From positions 150,712 through 214,711 of the forward strand of contig JANRIG010000019.1 of NCBI GenBank assembly GCA_033765235.1: 64,000 nucleotides of DNA, given 5' to 3'. The translations under genes were made by a program, and so were the position numbers. The stretch comes from JANRIG01 sp033765235. GTDB taxonomy: Bacteria > Bacteroidota > Bacteroidia > Cytophagales > UBA9547. The first letter of the stretch is position 1. Each line of letters begins with the position of its first letter. Below are positions 25,841 through 34,172 of this stretch, in pieces. The notes beneath the pieces are model-generated. The model was given only the letters and a program-made list of their open reading frames with translations, searched no databases and was not told the DNA's origin.

Positions 25841-26057
25841 TAACCATTTGTGCTGCTGCTGCTGTATTAATTCTTGTTCTGTTTATATTCTTTGATTTTA
25901 TACCTTACAACAATACATAATCTGTTTAATATTTCCAAATTATCAAACGGACATTTCATGCCACCCGGTATTTTGCTTGTATTGTGGGTGTAAAGATGAT
26001 GATTGATGTTTTTTTATATCACAAAATGATATTGATTTGCAGCAAATATATTGTAGT
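25841..26057. other. Intergenic DNA between repeat copy B and the DUF4199 gene
   Basis: No credible gene. A CTG run (GCTGCTGCTGCT, about 25851) and AT-rich DNA are present. TTGATTTG at about 26033 is a near -7 box for the DUF4199 gene on the plus strand. Confidence 0.4.
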
Positions 26058-26576
26058 ATGAATAAAATCATAAAAACATCCCTCATATTTGGTACTGTTT
26101 TTGGCATAGTAGGCTTTGTATGGTTTTTAGGTGTATATTTTGCTGGTCACAATGCATTTTACAGCTTTGCACAAAAGCTGTCATTAATCATGATGGGCGC
26201 AGCCACACTATGGGCAGTGTGGATGTATAGAAGTAGTAATGAAGGTAATCTTACTTTTGGCGAAGGTGCACTCACAGGTATATCCATGAACATATTGGCA
26301 GCGTTGATAACCTGCTCATTAATATACATTTATACCTATTATATAAATCCTGATATGGTACAGCTACACATATTGACCCTTAAGCAATACTTGGCAGCCA
26401 ATAAAAAAGCACTCATAGACGGCTCTAATGAGACTACCTATAAAGGTACTCTGAAAGCGGTGAACGAGGTCACATCATACACGCTTGCTTTGGATGCATT
26501 TATTTGGAAAGTGGTAGAAGGGTTTATGTTTTCATTTTTAATTTCGGTAGCTTTGAGGCGTAAAAACATAGTATGA
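26058..26576 (+). CDS. DUF4199 family membrane protein
   Basis: One hundred seventy-two residues from ATG 26058; a TTG at 26037 would add seven. Four predicted membrane helices (about 8-29, 40-57, 75-98, 145-165). The FGEGALTGISMNILAA segment is typical for DUF4199. The long loop between helices 3 and 4 (NPDMVQLHILTLKQYLAANK) is also family-like. Function unknown. It overlaps the next gene by ATGA-type 4 nt; DUF4199 followed by a GT2 enzyme is a common Bacteroidota pair, which suggests a linked role. Confidence 0.85.
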   Translation: MNKIIKTSLIFGTVFGIVGFVWFLGVYFAGHNAFYSFAQKLSLIMMGAATLWAVWMYRSSNEGNLTFGEGALTGISMNILAALITCSLIYIYTYYINPDMVQLHILTLKQYLAANKKALIDGSNETTYKGTLKAVNEVTSYTLALDAFIWKVVEGFMFSFLISVALRRKNIV

Positions 26577-27526
26577 ACCTGAGTATTGTAGTGCCTTTGT
26601 ACAACGAGGAAGAGTCGCTCCCCGAGTTAGTGGCATGGATACATAAAGTATGTGACCGCCAATATGAATATGAAATAATATTGGTAGACGATGGCAGCAG
26701 CGATGGCTCATGGGCTGTGATACAAAGATTATCAAATAGTTATACTATGCTCAAAGCCATACGCTTTTTGCGCAACTATGGCAAGTCTGCTGCGCTCAAC
26801 GAGGGCTTTAAACTGGCAAAAGGCGAGGTAGTAGTGACCATGGATGCCGACCTGCAAGACAGTCCTGATGAAATACCTGCATTGTACGACATGATAAAAG
26901 TACAAAACTATGATTTGGTATCGGGCTGGAAACAAAAACGACATGACCCACTCACTAAGACCATACCAACCAAACTCTTTAATGCAGTGACCAGAACTAT
27001 GTCGGGCATACAGCTGCACGACTTCAACTGTGGGCTCAAAGCCTATCACAAAAAAGTAGTGAAAAATATAGAAGTATATGGCGAAATGCACCGCTACATC
27101 CCGGTGATAGCCAAGTGGAGCGGTTTCACCAAAATAGGCGAAAAGCCTGTGGCGCATCAAGCGCGCAAATATGGCTATTCCAAATTTGGGTTCGATAGGT
27201 TTGTAAACGGTTTTTTGGACTTAATATCAATATCATTCATCACACGGTTTAGGCGCAAGCCTATGCATTTTTTCGGCACCTTGGGCATGTGTGCATTCTT
27301 AGCAGGATTTGGGGTGGCATTGTGGCTCATAGCTGAGAAGCAGTACAATATATATCATGGCTTGCGTGTGCGAGATGTGACAGAGCAACCTTTGTTTTTT
27401 TTGGCATTGGTAGCTTTGCTTGCAGGTATACAGTTTTTTTTGGCAGGCTATCTGGGCGAAATGGTAAATGTGAGCAGCAATCGCAAAGGCCAAGAGTACC
27501 TCATAGACCAAAGCATAGGGGTGTGA
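26573..27526 (+). CDS. GT2 family polyprenyl-phosphate glycosyltransferase (DPM1/ArnC-like)
   Basis: Three hundred seventeen residues. GT-A domain: SIVVPLYNEEESLPELV, ILVDDGSSDGSW, LRNYGKSAALNEG, and metal-binding TMDADLQDSPDEIP; HDFNCGLKAYHKKVVK and GYSKFGFDRFVNG are also typical. Two C-terminal membrane helices (about 232-255 and 267-290). This is the layout of enzymes that move a sugar onto undecaprenyl phosphate. Sugar unknown. Coupled to the DUF4199 gene. Confidence 0.9.
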   Translation: MNLSIVVPLYNEEESLPELVAWIHKVCDRQYEYEIILVDDGSSDGSWAVIQRLSNSYTMLKAIRFLRNYGKSAALNEGFKLAKGEVVVTMDADLQDSPDEIPALYDMIKVQNYDLVSGWKQKRHDPLTKTIPTKLFNAVTRTMSGIQLHDFNCGLKAYHKKVVKNIEVYGEMHRYIPVIAKWSGFTKIGEKPVAHQARKYGYSKFGFDRFVNGFLDLISISFITRFRRKPMHFFGTLGMCAFLAGFGVALWLIAEKQYNIYHGLRVRDVTEQPLFFLALVALLAGIQFFLAGYLGEMVNVSSNRKGQEYLIDQSIGV

Positions 27527-27609
27527 AAAAAGTTATTTTTTATATGGAAATATAATCACTTATTAATAGGATTGTATTATCATAAGATCAATATCTCAAA
27601 TATCTATTT

Positions 27610-30600
27610 CTACTCCTCGTGCACATCATCCAAGGGCACATTTGAGGTATTGAGAGATATGTCTATGCCATTGTCTTTCACAAAGTTGCACCATGTGCAA
27701 TCTTCTTTGCCACAACCTGTATAAAAGTTCATTTCCATTATATTTTTATAGGTTTCCAATATCTGTGCAGTCACTATATCTATATCTTCTTTGGTGATTT
27801 CCATACCGTGTTTCACTATGTTTCCATCTTTGTTTTTTTCTATAAAGTCCATTTCGCCGTGCACCATTTTGCGGTTGAGCTTTTTGTCTTCGTCTATCAA
27901 TATTTTATAAAATACAAGCTGCCTGTAATAGTCGCCACCGTGTATATCTTGATGGTCACTATCTATAGAGGCATCCGGCTTTGGTCTTTGAAATTTCTTT
28001 TTCAAATGGTCATGGTCAGATTTGCCTGTTTTGTAGTCCACTACATTCACGGTGTTGTTACTCAATAGTTCTATTTTATCAATCACACCTGTGATGGGCA
28101 CACCGTGATACTCAGTTTGGTGTATTCTGTATTCGGTGTACACATTTTTGTTCCAATTTTCGCGCCTTGCAGCCAGGTATTCTGGCAGTATAAGGTGGCC
28201 ATATTCGCTGTAGCGGTAATATTCTTTTTCGTTAAACCCCTCATGCTCTTGATGCATGGCTTGGTCAAAAAGGGCAATAAATGATGCAGTATTACCAAAT
28301 TCATTATTTTTGTCTTTCAGCATTTGTACAAAATATTTTTCGAGTGTGAGGTGCACCGCTCGTCCAAAAGCAGTACCTGCATTTTTGGCAGATGGCACTT
28401 TGATAATGGCTTCGTAATAAAATTTCAATGGACATTTCAAGTACTTACTCATATTGGTCACGCTGAGTTTGTAGTCTTTGAGTATATTTTTGATATACAG
28501 GCTGTTGAGCTGCTCCACAGTAGGTTTGTAAGTGGTGAGTTGCGATGCTGCCACAGCCAGTACTTTGTCATCGGGCATAGCTATGGTATGCACTGGTGCT
28601 TTGGTAGTGAGTGCTTCTGTCACATATTTTGACCTTTGTAAGGTGTTTTTGGAGGTGCTTTCGCCTGTTTTTTGTTGCAGCCATGAGATATTCAGTTTTT
28701 GTTTGGCGCGTGTCATGGCCACATAAAATAGTCTTCTGTTTTCGGCTATTTTATTGTCTTTTTGATTATCTTTATTGGTGTCCAATATTTCATCTGTGAT
28801 GTGTGCATGGTATATTGGAAACAGGTTAAAGCTGTTAGCACGGTTTTGTTTGTCTTCCCAAGTAGCAGCGTTGCAGCGTATCATATACACTGTGTCAAAC
28901 TCTAATCCTTTGGCAGAGTGTGCGGTGATAAAGTGTAGTCCGTGAGGTGTTTGTAATATTTTTTCAAAAGGTATCATTATTCCATGCGTTTGCATTTTGT
29001 CCAATGTATCCAGCAGTTTTGTTACAGTATATCTTGGGTTGCGCTTAGCTTCTGATTTTATAAAATCAAAAAACACGGTGAGTATAGGTACCCATTCGGC
29101 TATGTATTGGGGTAAAAGTGCATAAGCATATATGCCCGTCTGCTGCAGCATTTCCTCAAACAATACTTCTACGGTAGTATTCATTTTTTTGGATGTAAGC
29201 CTCTCTGATGTATTTATAAATTTTTGTATTTTTCCGCTACAAGTAAGTCCTATTTTCAGATGTAAGATATGATTGTTCATCACCTCTCTCAGCTGTATTT
29301 TGTGCTCGGCAGCATATCTTGCCATGAGCAATATCTCTTGGGTGGGTATGCCAAATACTTCAAAAAACATTAACTCAAAAAGTATATCATCATGCTTTTG
29401 TAATTTAGTTTCGGCATCTATATATTTAAGCAGGAGTATTATTTTTTTTATCAAATTATGCTCCAATATATCTGTTTTCATTCTGGAGTTGTAGGGCAAT
29501 TGGTGCATGTCGCACAGGGTCATGAGTGCATGTGCATCTGCATGGTTGTGATAAATGACAGCTATTGTAGACAAATTTGTGCCTTGCCTTTTTGCCTCCT
29601 GTATTTGCTCCAATATATGTGCGGTTTCGTGCCATTGGTTTAGATATTCAATGAATGTTGGGGTGGGTTCATCATGTGTTTTTAGTACATTGGCTGCCAA
29701 TGTTTTATTTATTTCAAAATTATGTTTTTTGAATAGTTCTTTCAAGTCTTTGTTGTGTATGAGTCTATCATCAGTGTCATGCACTATCACTGCAGAAGCA
29801 GCATCAAGTATAGGTTGCACAGATCTATAGTTTTGCGTGAGCACTATACATTTGAGGTGTTTCAAATATTGCTCCACAAAAGCTACCATACGGGTGTTTT
29901 CAGCACCTTGAAAACTATATATGCACTGGTCATCGTCACCTACCACAAATAGGTCAGGATTGTCATGCCAGTGCTTTGCAAGCAGGTATAGCAAGTGGCT
30001 TTGCGCGCCATTGGTATCTTGAAACTCATCTGCCAATATGTATTGGTACTGTTGTTGATATCTGCTAAGTAGTTGCTCATGATTTTCAAAGGCATTTATT
30101 ACATTGCGCAGCATATCATTAAAGTCATATCTATTGTATTTTTTTAATAATTCTTGATATTCATTGTATTTTAATATGGCAGATTTGAGCTTGATGATAC
30201 GCTCAGTTTCTTTGAGTATGTTGTTTTGATTTGGTCGCCCGCCAAGACGCATCCCATGTTCATCTTTTTTATGATAGTTGGGTGCATAATGAAATGCTTT
30301 AAAATTTGGTAATTCTGCCAAATATTTATCGCATTGTGTCAATAAAGTATGTGGGTGATAGTTTTCAGTTTTTATATCAGAAAATAGACTTTTGAGCGAA
30401 GTCATGCTCGAATATATGTCTCCAGTATATTTTTTGAGAGGGTCGTCTATGGTTAATTTTTCTATGATTTCAATGATGATTTCAGTAATGTCAAGGTCTG
30501 AAGCAGGTTGTGTATTGTAGTTATTGGCAAAGTAATAATTGTTTTCTTGTATTACTTTATTTGAAAATGAATGAAAAGTATGTATCTCTACATCATAGGC

Positions 30601-30873
30601 AGCAGTACCTATGAATTTTATCAATCGCTCACGCATGGCTATGCGTCCCGCATCTGTATAGGTAAGGCATAGTATATTTTGCGGAGCTATATCAGTTTCT
30701 ATGAGTATATTGGCAATACGTAGTGCCAGTATTTGGGTTTTGCCGGTGCCGGGTCCTGCCAGCACCATCACAGGTCCATCTATGCTGCGTATGGCAGCTT
30801 GCTGGTGTATATTGCAATCTGCAACAGCTTCTGCAAATGTTTTTATAAAGTCATCTACGGGGATTTTCATCAT
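27610..30873 (-). CDS. UvrD/Rep-type helicase fused to Fe-S PD-(D/E)XK nuclease
   Basis: One thousand eighty-seven residues. SF1 helicase: Walker A GPGTGKT (40-46), LTYTDAGRIAMRERL, Walker B ILADEFQDTN, LTQNYRS, FITAHSAKGLEFDTVYM and FYVAMTRAKQKLNIS. From about residue 830 follows a nuclease: NMSKYLKCPLKFYYEAI, GVIDKIELL, VVDYKTGKSD. One Cys in KCPLKF and three in CGKEDCTWC would bind an iron-sulfur cluster, as in AddB. Likely acts in double-strand end processing or DNA defence as a single-chain helicase-nuclease. Divergent from the DUF2130 gene, 95 nt apart. Confidence 0.9.
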   Translation of the reverse strand: MMKIPVDDFIKTFAEAVADCNIHQQAAIRSIDGPVMVLAGPGTGKTQILALRIANILIETDIAPQNILCLTYTDAGRIAMRERLIKFIGTAAYDVEIHTFHSFSNKVIQENNYYFANNYNTQPASDLDITEIIIEIIEKLTIDDPLKKYTGDIYSSMTSLKSLFSDIKTENYHPHTLLTQCDKYLAELPNFKAFHYAPNYHKKDEHGMRLGGRPNQNNILKETERIIKLKSAILKYNEYQELLKKYNRYDFNDMLRNVINAFENHEQLLSRYQQQYQYILADEFQDTNGAQSHLLYLLAKHWHDNPDLFVVGDDDQCIYSFQGAENTRMVAFVEQYLKHLKCIVLTQNYRSVQPILDAASAVIVHDTDDRLIHNKDLKELFKKHNFEINKTLAANVLKTHDEPTPTFIEYLNQWHETAHILEQIQEAKRQGTNLSTIAVIYHNHADAHALMTLCDMHQLPYNSRMKTDILEHNLIKKIILLLKYIDAETKLQKHDDILFELMFFEVFGIPTQEILLMARYAAEHKIQLREVMNNHILHLKIGLTCSGKIQKFINTSERLTSKKMNTTVEVLFEEMLQQTGIYAYALLPQYIAEWVPILTVFFDFIKSEAKRNPRYTVTKLLDTLDKMQTHGIMIPFEKILQTPHGLHFITAHSAKGLEFDTVYMIRCNAATWEDKQNRANSFNLFPIYHAHITDEILDTNKDNQKDNKIAENRRLFYVAMTRAKQKLNISWLQQKTGESTSKNTLQRSKYVTEALTTKAPVHTIAMPDDKVLAVAASQLTTYKPTVEQLNSLYIKNILKDYKLSVTNMSKYLKCPLKFYYEAIIKVPSAKNAGTAFGRAVHLTLEKYFVQMLKDKNNEFGNTASFIALFDQAMHQEHEGFNEKEYYRYSEYGHLILPEYLAARRENWNKNVYTEYRIHQTEYHGVPITGVIDKIELLSNNTVNVVDYKTGKSDHDHLKKKFQRPKPDASIDSDHQDIHGGDYYRQLVFYKILIDEDKKLNRKMVHGEMDFIEKNKDGNIVKHGMEITKEDIDIVTAQILETYKNIMEMNFYTGCGKEDCTWCNFVKDNGIDISLNTSNVPLDDVHEE

Positions 30874-30968
30874 ATTAATGGCTTACATGTGGCATGTGGA
30901 TATATTTTTGGGCAAGCTATGGCATATTTATATATCTTTATACACAATTCATTTATCTAATATTAAAT

Positions 30969-32153
30969 ATGGAAGGTCTTAATATCATTACATGTCCTAA
31001 GTGCAAACACCAATTTAATGCCGAAAAAGCATTGACCGACGAGGTAGAGCTCAGGTTGCGCACAGAGTATAACCAAAGATATAAAGGTGAAGTTGCCAAA
31101 AAAGAAGCAGAAATGCAACTTAGGTTGCAAGAATCTCAAAAAGAACTGGCTGATAAACAAAAAGAAACCGAAAAATTGCTCAAAGACAAAATAAAACAAG
31201 ATTTTGAGTTGGAGCTAAAATCTCAAAAAGAGGAGCTTGAGCAGCGCAAAAACGAAATATATGCGCTCAAAACCAAAGAGATAGAGCTCATGAAAAAAGA
31301 GCAGGCACTCACTGAGCAGTCTAGATTAGCAGCCATAGAGTTTGACAAAAAAATGCTCGAAGAAAGTAAAAAGCTGGAAGAAAATATAAGAAAGAAGATA
31401 GAAGAGCAATCTGTGCTTGCTCTCAAAGAAAAAGATATACTGATAGAGCAGCTAAAAAAACACATGGATGAGATGAACAAAAAAGCCGGTCAAGGCTCCA
31501 TGCAGCTGCAAGGCGAAGCTCAAGAGATGGTGCTGAAAGATATATTAAAAAGCGCATTCCCACTGGATATGATAAGTGACGTGGCTGTGGGGGTAAAAGG
31601 TGCAGACCTGGTGCAGCATGTAAAAAATAATATGGGCAAAGATTGCGGCACTATAGTGTATGAAAGCAAGCGTACTAAGCACTTTGCAGCAGAATGGATT
31701 GATAAATTAAAAAATGACTTGCGTGCCCAAAAAGCCAATGTAGCCCTGTTGGTGACCGAGACTATGCCCAAAGATATGGAAAAATTTGGCGAAAAAGACG
31801 GTGTATGGATATGTACTTTTGCAGAAGTAGTAGCACTTGCTACCGTGCTAAGGCACTCACTAATAGACATATATGAGGTGCGTATGTCGCAAGATAATAA
31901 AGGTGAAAAGATGCATATGTTGTATGACTTTCTTACGGGTACAGAGTTCAAATCACATATTGAGGCTATAGCTGAGGGCTTCATAGCCATGCAGCAAAGT
32001 TTGCAAAAAGAGAAATTGATAGCACAAAAAAACTGGGCAGAGCGCGAAAAAATGACAGAAAAGGTATTAGTAAATATGATGAATATGTATGGTGGTATCA
32101 AAGGTATAGCAGGCAATGCGGTGCCTGAGCTTAAGCTATTGGAAGCGGAATAG
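30969..32153 (+). CDS. DUF2130 family protein
   Basis: Three hundred ninety-four residues from ATG 30969; an in-frame ATG at 30894 is inside the divergent promoter region. N-terminal zinc-ribbon-like CPKCKHQFNAEKAL is followed by a very charged coiled coil (about 20-185) and a C-terminal domain with LKDILKSAFPLD, GTIVYESKRTKHFAAEWIDK and DGVWICTFAEV. The DUF2130 C-terminal domain has an E-x-K arrangement (YESKR) reminiscent of restriction endonuclease folds. Function unknown. Head-to-head with a helicase-nuclease gene. Confidence 0.88.
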   Translation: MEGLNIITCPKCKHQFNAEKALTDEVELRLRTEYNQRYKGEVAKKEAEMQLRLQESQKELADKQKETEKLLKDKIKQDFELELKSQKEELEQRKNEIYALKTKEIELMKKEQALTEQSRLAAIEFDKKMLEESKKLEENIRKKIEEQSVLALKEKDILIEQLKKHMDEMNKKAGQGSMQLQGEAQEMVLKDILKSAFPLDMISDVAVGVKGADLVQHVKNNMGKDCGTIVYESKRTKHFAAEWIDKLKNDLRAQKANVALLVTETMPKDMEKFGEKDGVWICTFAEVVALATVLRHSLIDIYEVRMSQDNKGEKMHMLYDFLTGTEFKSHIEAIAEGFIAMQQSLQKEKLIAQKNWAEREKMTEKVLVNMMNMYGGIKGIAGNAVPELKLLEAE

Positions 32154-32167
32154 AATTATAGTATGGA

Positions 32168-32231
32168 TTGCGCTCCTGAGCGAAAAATAGCCTTGTATAT
32201 ATCCGAGTTTACTTCTATATTTGTGCATGGA
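32168..32231 (+). repeat. Dispersed attC-like repeat, copy C (5'-truncated, with promoter)
   Basis: Starts at TTGCGCTCCTGAG and continues with AAAAATAGCCTTGTATATAT, TTTACTTCTATATTTGTGC and ATGGAG. Lacks the first (CATAAC) part and the last (CACCCAC...CCGTT) part. TTG 32193-32195 and TATATTTG 32216-32223 are spaced by 20 bp, and the ATG of the broken antitoxin follows 3 nt later. Confidence 0.8.
32193..32223 (+). promoter_or_regulatory. Promoter inside repeat copy C
   Basis: TTG-N20-TATATTTG, 3 nt before the antitoxin ATG at 32227, so the transcript would be leaderless. Confidence 0.6.
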
Positions 32232-32550
32232 GTTTAAAGAAATAAAAACCTATTCGATTGCCGAAATGAAATACAAGTATATTGGCAAAGTTGGGACTAC
32301 TTACCGTGATGAGTATGAATATGAACTGCGCATGGACGTGTTGGGCAAAATGATTAAATCTGCAAGATAAGAACGCCATCTGACACAGGAAGAGCTTGGC
32401 AAACTTGTAGGTGTACAAAAAGCTCAAATTTATAAACTTGAAAGCAGTGCCAACAGTGCAACAATTGACTCGGTTTTGAAAGTTTTCAAAGCATTAAAAG
32501 CGGAGATTAATTTTAACGTAAAACTTGAAAAAAATTTTTTATTAAAATAG
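32227..32550 (+). pseudogene. XRE/HigA-like antitoxin broken by an in-frame stop
   Basis: Reading from ATG 32227, the frame encodes MEFKEIKTYSIAEMKYKYIG and DEYEYELRMDVLGKMIKSAR, then TAA at 32368-32370, then in the same frame ERHLTQEELGKLVGVQKAQI, YKLESSANSATIDSVLKVF and a normal stop at 32548-32550. Without the stop it would be a complete 107-residue HTH antitoxin (helix-turn-helix LTQEELGKLVGVQKAQI). One C-to-T change (CAA to TAA, where relatives have Gln) explains it. No RelE/HigB-type toxin lies upstream, so the gene is an orphan remnant. Confidence 0.85.
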
Positions 32551-32620
32551 CATAAAAAAATAAACTTACCAACACCCCATTAAAAATCATATTTTTGAAA
32601 ACGATAAGATAACAATTATA

Positions 32621-33085
32621 GTGAAGCAAAGAATTTACATCGATACATCTGTTTTCGGAGGACACTTTGACGAAGAGTTCAAGGAACATACTATTCCGCT
32701 TTTTGAAAGAATAAAATCTGGAGAATTTATAATACTATACTCGACAGTTACACAAAACGAACTTGAAAATGCACCTGAGAAAGTAAAAGAGCTTGTAAAA
32801 AGCCTAAGAGCCGACTTGACTGAATTTATCGAAACAACAGATGAAGCGGTTGACTTGGCGACTGATTACATTGCAGAAAAAGTAGTAGGAAAAACAAGTT
32901 ATGCCGACTGCATACACATTGCATTGGCGACCATTAATCGGGCAGACTTTTTAGTGAGTTGGAACTTCAAACATATTGTAAACATTGAAAGAATAAGGGG
33001 TTATAATTCAATCAATATTAAAAACGGATACAAACAATTAGAAATACGTTCACCAAGAGAATTTGAAAAATATGAAAACGACTGA
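32621..33085 (+). CDS. PIN domain protein, probable toxin RNase
   Basis: One hundred fifty-four residues from a GTG. PIN fold acidic residues: Asp8 in YIDTSVFGG, Glu47 in TQNELENAP, Asp96 in YADCIHIALA, then WNFKHIV. These would bind Mg or Mn for RNA cleavage, as in VapC-like toxins. TATTTTTG at 32590-32597 is a -7 box. The next small gene overlaps its end by 14 nt, so the two form a toxin-antitoxin pair in the cassette between repeat copies C and D. Note that the toxin comes first, the reverse of vapBC. Confidence 0.85.
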   Translation: MKQRIYIDTSVFGGHFDEEFKEHTIPLFERIKSGEFIILYSTVTQNELENAPEKVKELVKSLRADLTEFIETTDEAVDLATDYIAEKVVGKTSYADCIHIALATINRADFLVSWNFKHIVNIERIRGYNSINIKNGYKQLEIRSPREFEKYEND

Positions 33086-33224
33086 AAAAACATTTGACGC
33101 TGTAAAATTTATGCGTCATGAGAGAGACAAATTAAGTGATAAATTGTCCAAAATGACAAAAACTGAAATTTTAGAATATTTCAAAAATAGTAAAAGGGAG
33201 GTTACAATTAAGCCCTGTGCATAA
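33072..33224 (+). CDS. Small antitoxin-like protein paired with the PIN protein
   Basis: Fifty residues: MKTTEKTFDAVKFMRHERDK onward to the end KREVTIKPCA. The FDAVKFMR...RDKLSDKLSKMT...EILEYF pattern is that of small proteins repeatedly found next to Bacteroidota PIN genes and treated as their antitoxins (family resemblance from memory). It starts inside the PIN gene. Its stop codon TAA at 33222-33224 lies inside the first bases of repeat copy D (GCATAAC), as stop codons often do in integron cassettes. Confidence 0.75.
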   Translation: MKTTEKTFDAVKFMRHERDKLSDKLSKMTKTEILEYFKNSKREVTIKPCA

Positions 33225-33372
33225 CATGGTATTTATGAATGAAGGGGTGTAGTTTATTAGGTAGTAGTTTTGCGCTCATGTATAAAAAATAGCCTTGTAT
33301 ATATCCGTATTTACTTCTATATTTGTACATAGAGTCTCTTTTGTCACCCACATCGCCAAACCCCAAACCGTT
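33212..33372 (+). repeat. Dispersed attC-like repeat, copy D (longest, with promoter)
   Basis: Starts GCCCTGTGCATAACATGG at the antitoxin stop and continues GTAGTTTTGCGCTCATG, AATAGCCTTGTATATATCCG, TTTACTTCTATATTTGTAC, CACCCACATCGCCAAACCCC, ending AAACCGTT. Imperfect dyad symmetry is visible (GGGGTG with CACCC, CATGTA with TACAT). The promoter TTG 33295-33297 - N20 - TATATTTG 33318-33325 points to the barrel gene at 33392. After CCGTT the sequence diverges from copy B. Confidence 0.82.
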
Positions 33373-33391
33373 CCTGCTTATAAAATAACTT

Positions 33392-33955
33392 ATGAAAAAA
33401 ATTCTATTGATTATTATAACATATAGTTTGATAAATTTTTCTTATGCTCAAGAAAGCCAACCTAATAATGGCATGGGATTTGGTTTTCAAATTTGCCAAT
33501 ATCAAAAAGACTTTGGACTTGGATTGAATTTGATGAGTCCTAGTTTTTTTTATAATAGAATATCAGTAAGAGTAAGGAGCAATTTGGTTTTTAATGAAAG
33601 AGTGGTAGGTATTATTCCTATAAACTCACCTGTGTATGAGGAAACAGTGTGGACACCATACGCAAACATTTCACTCGGTATGGTAGGTATTACAGGATTT
33701 ATACACGACAAAATCAGGCTATATTCAGAAGGTGGACTTATTGCTATCATACCATCAAAATTAATAACCTCAAAAGATGTCATTATTGGCGGTTATGGAT
33801 TATTCGGCGTTGAATTTTTTATGGATAACTTAACCAACTATTTTATTGAAATAGGTGCTGTGGGCACTGGTGCTGTCGCTGATATGGTAATCAGAAGACC
33901 CATTTATTCAAATGGTCTGTTGATAAATACCGGCTTCAGATTTCAGCTGAAATAA
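33392..33955 (+). CDS. Exported beta-barrel-like protein of unknown function
   Basis: One hundred eighty-seven residues. Signal peptide KKILLIIITYSLINFSYAQ, then Gly- and aromatic-rich alternating strands (GMGFGFQICQYQKDFGLGL, LINTGFRFQLK at the end), as in a small outer-membrane barrel. I do not recognise a family. It is the first gene after repeat copy D, and the promoter within the repeat lies 66 nt upstream, so it may be another cassette gene. Confidence 0.7.
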   Translation: MKKILLIIITYSLINFSYAQESQPNNGMGFGFQICQYQKDFGLGLNLMSPSFFYNRISVRVRSNLVFNERVVGIIPINSPVYEETVWTPYANISLGMVGITGFIHDKIRLYSEGGLIAIIPSKLITSKDVIIGGYGLFGVEFFMDNLTNYFIEIGAVGTGAVADMVIRRPIYSNGLLINTGFRFQLK

Positions 33956-34172
33956 GTTATTGGGTTAATTTTCGGTTTTTTTTTCTGTGTTTTCGGGAGT
34001 TCTCGTCCATTTCATTCAAAAATTTGCATTAAATAATCACTATTTTCTAAAAAAAAATTTATCATCAGCGATATGGCTATGCTACAAAGCATATTTTTTG
34101 TTAATTGCACAGTATCATCATAATTTTCGTAAGCATTGATAATATTTTAAATATTCATAAACGTATACCATC

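Noticed and set aside
33392..33955. Barrel gene as a proven cassette
   Set aside because: It follows copy D, but no repeat copy was found downstream of it, so only its upstream side fits.
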